Of a DNA stretch of 33,483 nucleotides, positions 10,232 to 17,285 are shown in pieces; the first letter of the stretch is position 1; every line of letters begins with the position of its first letter. A program made the translations under genes and the position numbers. Under the pieces are notes generated by a model. It saw only the letters and a list, made by a program, of their open reading frames with translations. It was not told the DNA's origin and made no database searches. This DNA comes from Bacteroidota bacterium (lineage in GTDB: Bacteria; Bacteroidota; Bacteroidia; Chitinophagales; BACL12), in contig JADJJZ010000007.1 of assembly GCA_016706255.1 (NCBI GenBank), forward strand, positions 1 to 33,483. The letters are read 5' to 3'.

Positions 10232-11959
10232 ATGAAAATTAAAACTAAATTAAATTTAGGAGTCGGTGCCTTGTTTATGCTCATTTTATTATTGGGTATA
10301 GTTGGCGCTTTTAATATCAACGCTTTAAAAAATGATACTGAAAAAATATTAACTGCTAATTATAACAGTTTGCAATATTGTCGAAACATGCTTGATTTGC
10401 TGGATGAACAAACTGATGCAGGTTTTATGCTTTTTGAGTTTAATTTAAATAACCAGGAAGCGAATATTACTGAAACTGGTGAAGCAGAAGTAACCAAAAA
10501 ATTGCGGACTGAATTTGAAAAACTGAAATCGAATCATACAGACAGTATTTCTGTATTGTTGATCCGGCAAAGTTTGTTTGAGATTATGGATATGAATATG
10601 CATGCCATTCAGTATAAAAGTGAAGTGGCAGCTAATACTGCCGGCAATGCGGTGCTGTGGATTGCAATTAGTGGCACGTTGTGTTTTATTATAAGTTTTA
10701 TTTTACTGATTAACCTGCCTTCAAATATCGCTAATCCAATTCGGGAACTTACCGATAGTATAAAACAAATTGCTTCAGAAAATTATAAAGAACGTGTTCA
10801 TTTTGAAAGTCATAACGAATTTGGGCAGTTGGCCAAATCGTTTAATACTATGGCTATGAAGCTGGAAGAATACAACAATAGTAATCTGGCTAAATTAATG
10901 ATGGAAAAAACGCGTATTGAAACACTCATTAACAATATGCATGACCCTGTTATTGGTTTGGATGAAAATTTGGTGATTCTGTTTGCAAATGAAGAAGCCA
11001 TAAAAATTTCAGGATTAAGTTCAAACGATTTACTCGGTAAACGTACAGTTGACCTGGCCGTTAAAAACGACCTTATAAGAACCCTGATTCAGGATTTAAT
11101 GCAGGAAGACACGCTTGAAAAATCGAAACAAGCACCTATTAAAATTTATGCTCAAAACAAAGAAAGTTATTTTGAAAAAGAAACCTTGCATATAAACATA
11201 ACGCCAACCGGTGAGCACGTTCCGCGGTTGGTTGGGCATGTAATATTTTTAAGAAACGTGACCAATTATAAGGAAATGGATTATGCGAAAACCAATTTTA
11301 TTGCCACTGTTTCACATGAGTTTAAAACACCGATTTCATCAATAAAAATGAGTTTACAATTATTGGAAAACGAAAAAACCGGTAAACTCAATGATGACCA
11401 GATTAATTTGCTCGACAGTATCAGAGATGATGCCGACAGATTATTAAAAATTACAGGTGAACTACTAAATATGTCGCAGGTTGAAAGTGGAAATATACAA
11501 TTAGCAATAATTCCGGCCGGCCCGAAAGAAATTTTGATGTATGCAATTAATGCAACTAAAATACAGGCAGATCAAAAACATATTACCATTAAAATTGATT
11601 GTGATGAAGTGATAGATAAAGTGCAGGCAGATCAGGATAAAACTGCATGGGTATTAACCAATTTAATTTCCAATGCCATACGTTATTCGTATGAGCAATC
11701 AAGCATTTTTTTATCTATTAAACAAACACAATCGCATATTATTTTTACGGTAAAAGATACAGGCCAGGGAATTGCCCCTCAATATTTAAATAAAATATTT
11801 GATCGCTACTTCCGTGTTCCGGGAACAAAAAAAGAGGGCACCGGCCTAGGTTTAGCAATCAGCAAAGAATTTATTGAAGCCCAAGGAGGGGGAATTTCGG
11901 TTGAAAGTGATTTTGGCTCTGGGAGTACTTTTACAGTGGTATTGAATAAAGAAAATTAA
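10232..11959 (+). CDS. Membrane HAMP-PAS histidine kinase of the kdp locus
   Basis: Complete 575-aa sensor kinase in one frame. Membrane helices lie at about residues 12-30 and 138-162 around a periplasmic helical region. A HAMP domain follows (PIRELTDSIKQIASENYKER, NEFGQLAKSFNTMA), then a PAS domain (NNMHDPVIGLDENLVILFAN), HisKA with FIATVSHEFKTPISSIKMSL, and HATPase with N-box NLISNAIRY, G1 DTGQGIAP, F-box YFRVPGTK and G2 GTGLGLAISKEF. It starts 1 bp after kdpD, so it is the likely kinase partner of the KdpD sensor and of the sigma-54 regulator at 1969. The lack of any frame break over 1.7 kb contrasts with the preceding genes. Confidence 0.93.
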   Translation: MKIKTKLNLGVGALFMLILLLGIVGAFNINALKNDTEKILTANYNSLQYCRNMLDLLDEQTDAGFMLFEFNLNNQEANITETGEAEVTKKLRTEFEKLKSNHTDSISVLLIRQSLFEIMDMNMHAIQYKSEVAANTAGNAVLWIAISGTLCFIISFILLINLPSNIANPIRELTDSIKQIASENYKERVHFESHNEFGQLAKSFNTMAMKLEEYNNSNLAKLMMEKTRIETLINNMHDPVIGLDENLVILFANEEAIKISGLSSNDLLGKRTVDLAVKNDLIRTLIQDLMQEDTLEKSKQAPIKIYAQNKESYFEKETLHINITPTGEHVPRLVGHVIFLRNVTNYKEMDYAKTNFIATVSHEFKTPISSIKMSLQLLENEKTGKLNDDQINLLDSIRDDADRLLKITGELLNMSQVESGNIQLAIIPAGPKEILMYAINATKIQADQKHITIKIDCDEVIDKVQADQDKTAWVLTNLISNAIRYSYEQSSIFLSIKQTQSHIIFTVKDTGQGIAPQYLNKIFDRYFRVPGTKKEGTGLGLAISKEFIEAQGGGISVESDFGSGSTFTVVLNKEN

Positions 11960-12145
11960 TGTGCTGATGTGCTAATGTGCTGATGTGCTAATTGAACAGC
12001 CGGATTTGAGTATGATTTTCATTCAGAGCTCCGTTGGGAGCAATAAAAAATTAATGTGCTGATGTGCTAATGTGTTGATGTGCTGATTAACAGCCGGATT
12101 TTGAGCAGGGTTTTCATTCGAAGCTCCGTTGGGAGCTATAAAAAA
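11960..12145. repeat. Two tandem 94-bp intergenic repeat units with hairpins
   Basis: Two direct copies (about 11957-12050 and 12051-12145). Each unit has a run of GTGCTGATGTGCTAATGTGC type 8-mers, then AACAGCCGGATTT, then a hairpin, then an A-rich end. Hairpins are GCTCC-GTTG-GGAGC at 12028-12041 and AGCTCC-GTTG-GGAGCT at 12122-12137. The first copy begins at the kinase stop codon. The hairpins could stop or process the kdp transcript, but no T-run follows. Confidence 0.8.
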
Positions 12146-12190
12146 TTAATTGCTGCTGTGCAAATTGAGCAGCCGGAGAATGTACCAATG

Positions 12191-12340
12191 TGCGGATGTA
12201 CCAATGGAACAGCCGATTTTGAGTAAACATTTCATACGAAGCTCCGTAGGGGCTGACCCATGTGTCAGCCCAATGTGCTGCAAACCTGATAATTTACTAA
12301 TGTGGCAACCTCGGTGACTGCTTGTCGAACAGCCGAATTT
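12191..12340. repeat. Long intergenic repeat, copy 2 (downstream of the kdp locus)
   Basis: Direct copy of 1723-1869, sharing CATTTCATACGAAGCTCCGT, the GGGGCTGACCCA hairpin region (GCTGAC 12252-12257 with GTCAGC 12264-12269), AACCTGATAAT, and TGTGGCAACCTCGGTG. The two copies lie about 10.5 kb apart around the kdp locus. An ORF on the minus strand at 12146-12373 is only repeat sequence. Confidence 0.85.
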
Positions 12341-12516
12341 GAGCACGATTGTACTGTAACCTCTGAACCCCATCAGCTAATTTGCTAATCGGCTAATTTG
12401 CTAATTAACTAATGTGCCTCCGCATCAACTTCTTGGCGATCAGCCAATTATGAGCACACTTGTCCTCTAACCTCCGAACCCCATCAGCTAATTTGCTAAT
12501 CAGCTAATTAGCTAAT
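12327..12516. repeat. Two further AT-rich repeat units (CAGCTAATTTGCTAAT type)
   Basis: Units at about 12327-12415 and 12439-12516 share the order GAACAGCCGAATTTGAGCAC, CTAACCTC(T/C)GAACCCC, CATCAGCTAATTTGCTAATC, with multiple GCTAATTT 8-mers. Related short blocks occur at 23500-23600. No coding potential. Confidence 0.7.
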
Positions 12517-12524
12517 TAAAAGTA

Positions 12525-12797
12525 TTAATCTTTCTTCTTAATCTCAATCTCTGTAGTCCCGTCTTTAATTTCGATGCTGGTTTTGTTGTCACCATTTTTT
12601 GTTTCCACTTTCGCACCTTTTTCGCCAATAATGATTTCGGTAGATTTTTGAGGGTCTTTTGTTTCTACTTCAACTGTTTTAGTTTCTGTAGTTGTTGTGG
12701 TTTCAGGCAGGGTTTCGGTTTCATCTACTTTCTTTTCAGAGCAAGACGCTAACACACCGGTAATAATTACTATAATGAATATTTTGATTTTTCTCAT
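12525..12797 (-). CDS. Small Thr/Glu/Lys-rich lipoprotein
   Basis: 90-aa protein with a lipoprotein signal MRKIKIFIIVIITGVLASCS (lipobox LASC, Cys-19). The mature part is low complexity: a Thr/Glu stretch (TETLPETTTTTETKTVEVET), then repeated short strand-like phrases such as IIIGEKGAKVETKNGDNKTS and IEIKDGTTEIEIKK. No family recognised; it should be anchored to a membrane facing the periplasm or surface. A TAACTTTG box sits at 12802-12809 on the same strand, but too close to the ATG to be used with this start unless the message is nearly leaderless. Confidence 0.75.
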   Translation of the reverse strand: MRKIKIFIIVIITGVLASCSEKKVDETETLPETTTTTETKTVEVETKDPQKSTEIIIGEKGAKVETKNGDNKTSIEIKDGTTEIEIKKKD

Positions 12798-12955
12798 TTA
12801 CCAAAGTTACTCTATTTAAGGCAGCATTTGCGTTTTGCGGTGCATTTGTTTTGATTATTTATTAGAAAGTAACCATTGAGGGATGTCTTATAAGTGGTTT
12901 TGTTGCAAAAATTTATTATACTTCACAAAACTTGGCGAAAAATGAGATTCGAATT

Positions 12956-13375
12956 TTATTTGTTAAGCAACGGTAGTCTTATTTCTAGCCACATACAAAA
13001 AGCATCTTCTTTTATATGCATTTTTGCATTGTATTTGTAGGTTTGAAATCTAAGATTAATCCGATTATTTAATGCATATGATGATGCTTTAGTTGGCAAT
13101 ATACTTCCAATAACATAATATGGAACAACATATAATAAATGGTCTTCATAATGATGTGGCATTAATTCATCACTTCCAATACCAACATCCTTTGTTAAAT
13201 CAATCCCTAATTCTTTATCAAGTCCTTTAAATTCATTTATGATGCTTTTTAGTTGACCTAAATAATTTTGACAATCATTACAATTACATATAAAAGCCGG
13301 CTTATCCATATAATAATCTACTGTGGATTGGACATCAACATTTAAAATTATATTTCCGATTGCGATTTGTGTCAT
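12956..13375 (-). CDS. Hypothetical protein with CxCxxC motif
   Basis: 139 aa, complete, no signal peptide or membrane helix. Its N-terminal half has AFICNCNDCQNYLGQL (Cys at about 30, 32 and 35), a likely metal-binding cluster, followed by a helical segment with LDKELGIDLTKDVGIG and a hydrophobic strand LLYVVPYYVIGSILP. I recognise a general likeness to small uncharacterised proteins with this Cys cluster but cannot name a family. It is the last gene of the cassette-like run, and its ATG lies at the edge of linker 13376-13525. Confidence 0.65.
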   Translation of the reverse strand: MTQIAIGNIILNVDVQSTVDYYMDKPAFICNCNDCQNYLGQLKSIINEFKGLDKELGIDLTKDVGIGSDELMPHHYEDHLLYVVPYYVIGSILPTKASSYALNNRINLRFQTYKYNAKMHIKEDAFCMWLEIRLPLLNK

Positions 13376-13525
13376 GGTTATTGGTTATGACGGTTTCGGG
13401 CTTTGCTATGGTCGACTTTTGAAACCAAAAACTGTCTCCCAGCACCATCATTAATTAATTGCTCAAATTTTTCTTTTTATTCTGTCTGCTAACAAACGGG
13501 AATTTTGTGTAAGCATATGTTATTT
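13376..13525 (-). other. Cassette linker A (attC-like, weak)
   Basis: About 150 bp between two minus-strand genes. On the minus strand it starts AATAACATATGCTTACAC right after the TAA at 13526-13528 and ends near GAAACCGTCATAACC before the next ATG. The part ACGGTTTCGGGCTTTGC, ACTTTTGAAA and TTAATTAATTGC matches linker C at 15565-15694, so the two linkers share ancestry although the genes do not. Core match to the attC consensus is poor. Confidence 0.45.
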
Positions 13526-14188
13526 TTATTGTAGTACAAATTGTGTCAATTTTTCTTTTGTAAACATACCGATTGTTGTAAAACCTTTTGCATTTTTCTT
13601 CAATATTTCCGTTTTCTTGTCAAAAGTGTGCATGCGCATTTGGTCATTTACAAAAATATTTATTTCGTCTATGCTGTCTGAAACATAAAAGTCAAATATG
13701 TTTCTGTTACCACCAAAAGGATAAAGCGATAGATGCTTACTAGTCAATTCGTTTTTTGGGATTTTTACAAATCCAATTAAAAAGTCCGCATGGTAAATAT
13801 TTTTATTACTGATTGTGTCCTGAAACCGTATACTGAACCATTCCTGTTGTACACCCCTCCAGTCAAACCATTTGATATAAAGTGTGTCACTGTGACCTGT
13901 TGAAGCAACAGTCTCGATACGGTTGTGGTTATTAGTTGTGTCGAAAGTCAAAAAATATTTTTGGTTTGTTTCAGTAAATACACCTTCGCCATACCAATAT
14001 TGCATATCATCAGTACCACTATATTGTATAAAAGTCCCAAATTTGTCAGACTGGTTTTTTTTAATAAAAGTATAATTATTTGAAAACATTGATGCGTTCG
14101 CCTGTCGGTAAATGGTTGTGTCTTGCGCGAATAATTGCCCAAAGACAGCCATGAATACTATTGTAAATATGATATATAGTCGGTTCAT
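13526..14188 (-). CDS. Secreted hypothetical protein
   Basis: 220 aa, complete. Signal peptide MNRLYIIFTIVFMAVFGQLF with likely cleavage after AQ. The mature protein is rich in aromatic and charged residues with a strand-like pattern (MQYWYGEGVFTETNQKYFLT, LYIKWFDWRGVQQEWFSIRF), suggesting a beta-rich periplasmic protein. No family recognised and no catalytic motif seen. Bounded by linkers at 13376-13525 and 14203-14297. Confidence 0.7.
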   Translation of the reverse strand: MNRLYIIFTIVFMAVFGQLFAQDTTIYRQANASMFSNNYTFIKKNQSDKFGTFIQYSGTDDMQYWYGEGVFTETNQKYFLTFDTTNNHNRIETVASTGHSDTLYIKWFDWRGVQQEWFSIRFQDTISNKNIYHADFLIGFVKIPKNELTSKHLSLYPFGGNRNIFDFYVSDSIDEINIFVNDQMRMHTFDKKTEILKKNAKGFTTIGMFTKEKLTQFVLQ

Positions 14189-14202
14189 TTATTAATGTCT
14201 GC

Positions 14203-14297
14203 TGACGGTTGTACACTTTGCTTTTTTAGAAAGCACTTCACTATCTTCCTCACAAACTTAATAAAAATTCCTACACTTGCTGTGCGGTTAGAATTTT
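14203..14297 (-). other. Cassette linker B1 (attC-like, degenerate)
   Basis: Between genes. On the plus strand it begins TGCTGACGGTTGTACACTTT and ends TTGCTGTGCGGTTAGAA; the ends CTGAC and GTTAG are inverted to each other with partial pairing inside. It fits the position and size of the other sites but would not be called on its own. Confidence 0.35.
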
Positions 14298-14299
14298 TA

Positions 14300-15094
14300 T
14301 CACTTCCATATTTTTTTAATGAGTTTTAATAATGGAAATACTTTTCTCTCAATTGGTTTATCCAACGTTTTTTCTTTATTGTCAGACTGCGCATTTGCGA
14401 TATCATTTTGATCGTCTGCATGATTATTCAATTCTAAATCAAAACTTTCGTTTTCGTCTGGTGGTTGTTTCAAGTCTGCACCACCTTTGTGTGCAAATTG
14501 AATATAGTTTTTTGGTGGTGTAGGTAATTTACTTTCACATTCTTTTGAACAGAGATTTACCAGCAGAGGTAGAATGTCAGTGCCTACTGTTAACGAAATC
14601 CAAAGTTGATTTGTTTGCTCATAAGTCATGGACTTATCACAAACACAACATTTTACAGTGTCGCCAAAATACCTAACTGGATTGTCTTTTAATGAGGGAA
14701 ATTCCATTCTGTTTTTCCAATTACCAAACAAAGCTCTAGTGCTTACTCTGCTGTGTTTAAGATTTTTGCACCTTGTAATTTCATAAGGAAACCAATTTAA
14801 TTCATATGAAGTATATGGATCGAAATATTCAAGTAATTCCATTTCACCAATTTCCGGTGGGATACGTTTTAACTTGCTGCCATAAAGCCAAACCTTTTTA
14901 ACTTTTTTTAGTTTTGATATTGTCTCCGGTAATATGTGTATTTGGGCAAACAATTCTTCTCCAAGCTCTTCTAGTGGGGAAAATTCGTCACGGTTTTCTG
15001 CCGCAACCTTGTCAACATAATCGCAAAGTTTTTTCCAGGCAACAGAATTTCTGTCTTGAATATCATTCTCTATTTTGTATATATTTTTGAACAT
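14300..15094 (-). CDS. Leucine-rich-repeat-like protein with Cys cluster
   Basis: 264 aa, complete and without a signal peptide, so probably cytoplasmic. Residues about 50-110 read as two or three LRR units (ILPETISKLKKVKKVWLYGS, KLKRIPPEIGEMELLEYFD, WFPYEITRCKNLKHSRVS). Residues about 140-185 contain CCVCDKSMTYEQ and LVNLCSKECESKLP, two Cys pairs that could bind zinc. The C-terminal third is acidic and low complexity and ends in a basic hydrophobic tail (FPLLKLIKKIWK). LRR proteins of this kind usually bind other proteins; the partner is unknown. Its stop codon lies close to linker B1. Confidence 0.7.
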   Translation of the reverse strand: MFKNIYKIENDIQDRNSVAWKKLCDYVDKVAAENRDEFSPLEELGEELFAQIHILPETISKLKKVKKVWLYGSKLKRIPPEIGEMELLEYFDPYTSYELNWFPYEITRCKNLKHSRVSTRALFGNWKNRMEFPSLKDNPVRYFGDTVKCCVCDKSMTYEQTNQLWISLTVGTDILPLLVNLCSKECESKLPTPPKNYIQFAHKGGADLKQPPDENESFDLELNNHADDQNDIANAQSDNKEKTLDKPIERKVFPLLKLIKKIWK

Positions 15095-15199
15095 TCTTTG
15101 TTTTTGCTTGGCAGTGCGTCTATACTTGTTACTAAGGTTTTGGCGCTTGGTGAAGAAGCGGATTTCGAAGCTTTAAATCGTTTGCTCTATATTTTATTG
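15095..15199 (-). other. Cassette linker B2
   Basis: About 105 bp between genes. On the minus strand, AGGTAACAATA overlaps the TAA stop of the upstream gene (15200-15202), and the far end reads GACGCACTGCCAAGC before the next ATG. Similar words (GCACTGCACTTGGCAACC) occur inside site F at 17365-17380. Inverted pairing is weak. Confidence 0.3.
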
Positions 15200-15547
15200 T
15201 TACCTGTCAATTATTTTTAAGTCCATTGATTCACAATAACTCCTAATATATTCTTCTGTCCATCTATTTCCGTATTTTTTATCCAAGGCTTGTGATACTT
15301 TTATTTTATTGTCTTCAATTTCTTTTGTCATATTGCAACCAACACATTCTATTTTAAAACCATATTTTGTCTCCGGATGGTCAAGATTACAAAATGGACA
15401 ACCGTCACCTACATAAAAATATATCAATGAAATATTTTCTAGTGAATCCTTATTGTTTTTATGCGCTGTACTATCCGTCTGCCCATAACTAGTTTGGCTA
15501 AGTGACAACAATGTTGCGGTCAAGAATATTGTTGTCCACTTTGTCAT
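15200..15547 (-). CDS. Small secreted Cys-rich protein
   Basis: 115 aa, complete. Signal peptide (MTKWTTIFLTATLLSLSQTS, cleavage near YGQ). The mature part has GDGCPFCNLDHPET and IECVGCNMTKE: two CxxC pairs 18 residues apart, which could form a zinc site or disulfides. A CPFC motif resembles thioredoxin-type active sites, but the fold around it is too short to claim an oxidoreductase. The C-terminus (KVSQALDKKYGNRWTEEYIR) looks helical. Function unknown. Confidence 0.7.
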   Translation of the reverse strand: MTKWTTIFLTATLLSLSQTSYGQTDSTAHKNNKDSLENISLIYFYVGDGCPFCNLDHPETKYGFKIECVGCNMTKEIEDNKIKVSQALDKKYGNRWTEEYIRSYCESMDLKIIDR

Positions 15548-15564
15548 TGTCGTTTTTGAATTGG

Positions 15565-15694
15565 TGCTAACGGTTTCAGGCTTAGCGTTCGTGTACTTTT
15601 AAAAGCGAAAATTTCCTGAATTACCAAAGTTAATTAATTGCACAAATGTTTCTATGTGCACTGTTTACCCAATAACGCAAACCCCATATTAGGC
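15565..15694 (-). other. Cassette linker C (attC-like)
   Basis: 130 bp. On the minus strand it begins GCCTAATATGGGG four bases after the TAA of the zinc-ribbon gene (15699-15701) and ends GAAACCGTTAGCACC before the next gene. Core GCCTAAT differs from GCCTAAC by one base; the far core is GTTAGCA. Its middle and far end match linker A. Confidence 0.5.
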
Positions 15695-15698
15695 GCAG

Positions 15699-16007
15699 TT
15701 AATTCCTTTTGTGTCCGCATGCAGCACAGAATGTCGCTTGTTTTGTCCTATATGGTTTGCCACAGCTTTCGCATGGTGGTCCATACTTTTCTATTAGGTG
15801 ATGCATTATTGCGTTTGGTTCAGTTTCCTGAAAACCTGTTACTTCAAAATAGTATTTCAAAAGTTCTTTAAATCGTTCTGGTTTATTGCTTAGACTGACC
15901 CCACTATTATTGATTCCTTTTCTATAAAGTAGATTGGCATTTTGAAATTCATCTTCGTCAAGCATGGGAATTTCCATTTTACAACGCCAACACCAAAGTT
16001 TTTTCAT
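15699..16007 (-). CDS. Zinc-ribbon-like protein
   Basis: 102 aa, complete, cytoplasmic. Three Cys pairs: WCWRC at residues 5-10, CESCGKPYRT at about 79-82 and CAACGHKR at about 95-98; the last two form a typical four-Cys zinc ribbon. Between them lies a helical region with FKELLKYYFEVTGFQETEPN and a conserved-looking NAIMHHLIEKYGPPC. Similar small proteins occur across Bacteroidota, but their function is not known to me. Only 31 bp separate its ATG from the stop of the preceding gene, with a relic of a cassette core between them. Confidence 0.75.
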   Translation of the reverse strand: MKKLWCWRCKMEIPMLDEDEFQNANLLYRKGINNSGVSLSNKPERFKELLKYYFEVTGFQETEPNAIMHHLIEKYGPPCESCGKPYRTKQATFCAACGHKRN

Positions 16008-16020
16008 TCTTCAATTTCCA

Positions 16021-16036
16021 TTTTAGGTGCAGTAAT
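16021..16036 (-). other. Degenerate cassette core (half site D)
   Basis: On the minus strand, ATTACTGCACCTAAAATGG closely resembles the start of linker C (AACTGCGCCTAATATGG). No partner core is present before the ATG at 16007. This looks like the remains of a site lost by deletion, leaving two cassettes joined. Confidence 0.4.
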
Positions 16037-16038
16037 TC

Positions 16039-16329
16039 TCATATTTCAAGTATTATATCCAACACACCCTGTAAGGCGAAGTTAATGTCTTCCCAGTTTT
16101 TTATGTTGGCTACTAAAATTTCAAATTCGATAATTTTCGTATGGTCTACTGAATAGTCTTTTTGGAAAATTATTTTGCCATTAGCGAACAATATTGGATT
16201 TACAAAACCTTTTTCTGCAATAGATATTTTGCATGTTGTCTGTTTATTAAATGAACTAAAGTCAGTGCAGTCTTTGTTCAGCGCCTTCGCTAAGGTATTT
16301 GTCGAAGTCAACCTTTTTCCAAAGGTCAT
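16039..16329 (-). CDS. Hypothetical protein, start uncertain
   Basis: Open frame of 96 aa. The first 25 residues overlap, in another frame, the end of the gene at 16262-16497, and they look less protein-like than the rest. The part from about residue 25 (FSSFNKQTTCKISIAEKGFV, NPILFANGKIIFQKDYSVDH) reads as alternating strands and then a helix (IKNWEDINFALQGVLDIILE). Either it begins inside the overlap, or it is the C-terminal half of one gene of about 150 aa (16039-16497) split by a second indel near 16265. No family recognised. Confidence 0.5.
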   Translation of the reverse strand: MTFGKRLTSTNTLAKALNKDCTDFSSFNKQTTCKISIAEKGFVNPILFANGKIIFQKDYSVDHTKIIEFEILVANIKNWEDINFALQGVLDIILEI

Positions 16330-16497
16330 TTTCGGAGATAAAGACTTCTAATTTCTCTGCTTCTTGGTTTTTGACAAGCTCAAAGTCTTTAATTTCTTCG
16401 CTTGTTGACGAGCCTTTCGCAAGGTAGTTGGTGATTGTTTGGATAGTTGCTCCAAACCTAACTTCGCCCTTTCCTGAAAAGAGATTTTGTTAATCAT
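16262..16497 (-). CDS. Small acidic hypothetical protein, one-base frameshift
   Basis: With one A added to the AAAA run just after the start, the minus strand reads MINKNLFSGKGEVRFGATIQ and continues TITNYLAKGSSTSEEIKDFE, LVKNQEAEKLEVFISENDLW, KKVDFDKYLSEGAEQRLH, stop (78 aa). This frame looks much more protein-like than the uninterrupted one in the same place, which is Lys/Arg/Gln-rich and featureless. Short, acidic, helical; it could be antitoxin-like in size, but no known motif is present. It may be fused with the downstream frame at 16039-16329. Confidence 0.5.
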
Positions 16498-16577
16498 TTT
16501 TGATGCTTTTATGCAAGACTCAAAAGTAAGCACATTTTTTAATAAGTGCAAATGCCGATAGGTGGCGGTGAAATATC

Positions 16578-16691
16578 CGGTAACGTATTGCAGCTACAAG
16601 TTGTGCCGCCATCCGTGAAGTTAAATGTACATAAGTCCACCAAAACTTACAATACCGAAATGCGCGGCATAACTTGTAGGTGCTGTTAGGC
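16578..16691 (-). other. attC-like site E (strong palindrome)
   Basis: 114 bp. Inner arms GCAGCTACAAGTTGTGCCGC (16590-16609) and GCGGCATAACTTGTAGGTGC (16664-16683) pair at 18 of 20 positions. One outer core is GTTAGGC (16685-16691), an exact attC R-box; the other, CGGTAAC (16578-16584), keeps only the AAC end. The TAA stop of the upstream gene (16697-16699) is 5 bp from the good core. Confidence 0.65.
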
Positions 16692-16696
16692 GTAGT

Positions 16697-17278
16697 TTAT
16701 TTAAATACGGGTTCAATGTCGTCGATCGTCCAATGTTGTCCGAACTTACTTAATTGATATTTGTAATGATAGTCCGAAGGGAAATTAACTAATATTTCAG
16801 CAGAATTGGCGTCCTTTTTAAGAACGTCAAAATTAATTTTGTCCAACTCAGAAAGTCCGGGGTCTTCTTGACTGAATAAGATAAAATCGTATTCGAATCC
16901 TTCAGGCGGTCCGTCATTTGCTGGATGATCTTTAAACTGCTTGTCACACTTTTTAAAGTAGTCACGCCATTTGTCCGAATATTTATTTGAAAGCATGCCT
17001 GTCTCGGTTAGCGTCTTAAGATATTTTTCTGTTGCAGGAAAGTTTATAGCGTAAAATTTAGTTGAGTCCCATTCAGCGCCTGAATTACCCGAAACTAAGT
17101 CACTGGCTAAATTAGTCCCATTGTCCTTGTACCATTTGAGGAAATTTAAAATTGTAGTCTCAGGGCTTGATTCGGCCTCAGATGTCACCGAAGTCGTCGA
17201 CGCAGAATTTGTATTGTCTGCAGTCCTTGAACAAGAAAAAAATGTCCAGATTAATAATATGAAAATTGATGTCCTCAT
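16697..17278 (-). CDS. Lipoprotein, DUF3828-like
   Basis: 193 aa, complete. Lipoprotein signal MRTSIFILLIWTFFSCSRTA (lipobox FFSC, Cys-16), a Ser/Thr-rich linker, then a globular domain starting ETTILNFLKWYKDNGTNL and including DYFKKCDKQFKDHPAND, GFEYDFILFSQEDPGL, and a strand-rich end (SAEILVNFPSDYHYKYQLSK, HWTIDDIEPVF). The order of these segments is reminiscent of DUF3828 proteins; I hold that loosely. The ATG lies 7 bp after the GTTAGGC core of site F, and the stop lies 5 bp before site E, so the gene exactly fills a cassette. Confidence 0.7.
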   Translation of the reverse strand: MRTSIFILLIWTFFSCSRTADNTNSASTTSVTSEAESSPETTILNFLKWYKDNGTNLASDLVSGNSGAEWDSTKFYAINFPATEKYLKTLTETGMLSNKYSDKWRDYFKKCDKQFKDHPANDGPPEGFEYDFILFSQEDPGLSELDKINFDVLKKDANSAEILVNFPSDYHYKYQLSKFGQHWTIDDIEPVFK

Positions 17279-17285
17279 AAATTAC

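Noticed and set aside
12146..12373. 75-aa ORF on the minus strand
   Set aside because: Made wholly of the intergenic repeat that also occurs at 1723-1869, where the frame is not kept.
11957..12516. CRISPR-like array
   Set aside because: Units are contiguous or overlapping, lack equal-length unique spacers, and contain simple 8-mer runs; no cas genes nearby.
15200..15547. Thioredoxin-like oxidoreductase (CPFC motif)
   Set aside because: Only about 95 mature residues and no recognisable thioredoxin fold elements around the motif.
16262..16497. Antitoxin of a toxin-antitoxin pair
   Set aside because: Size, acidity and cassette setting are suggestive, but no known antitoxin or toxin motif is visible in this or the adjoining frame.
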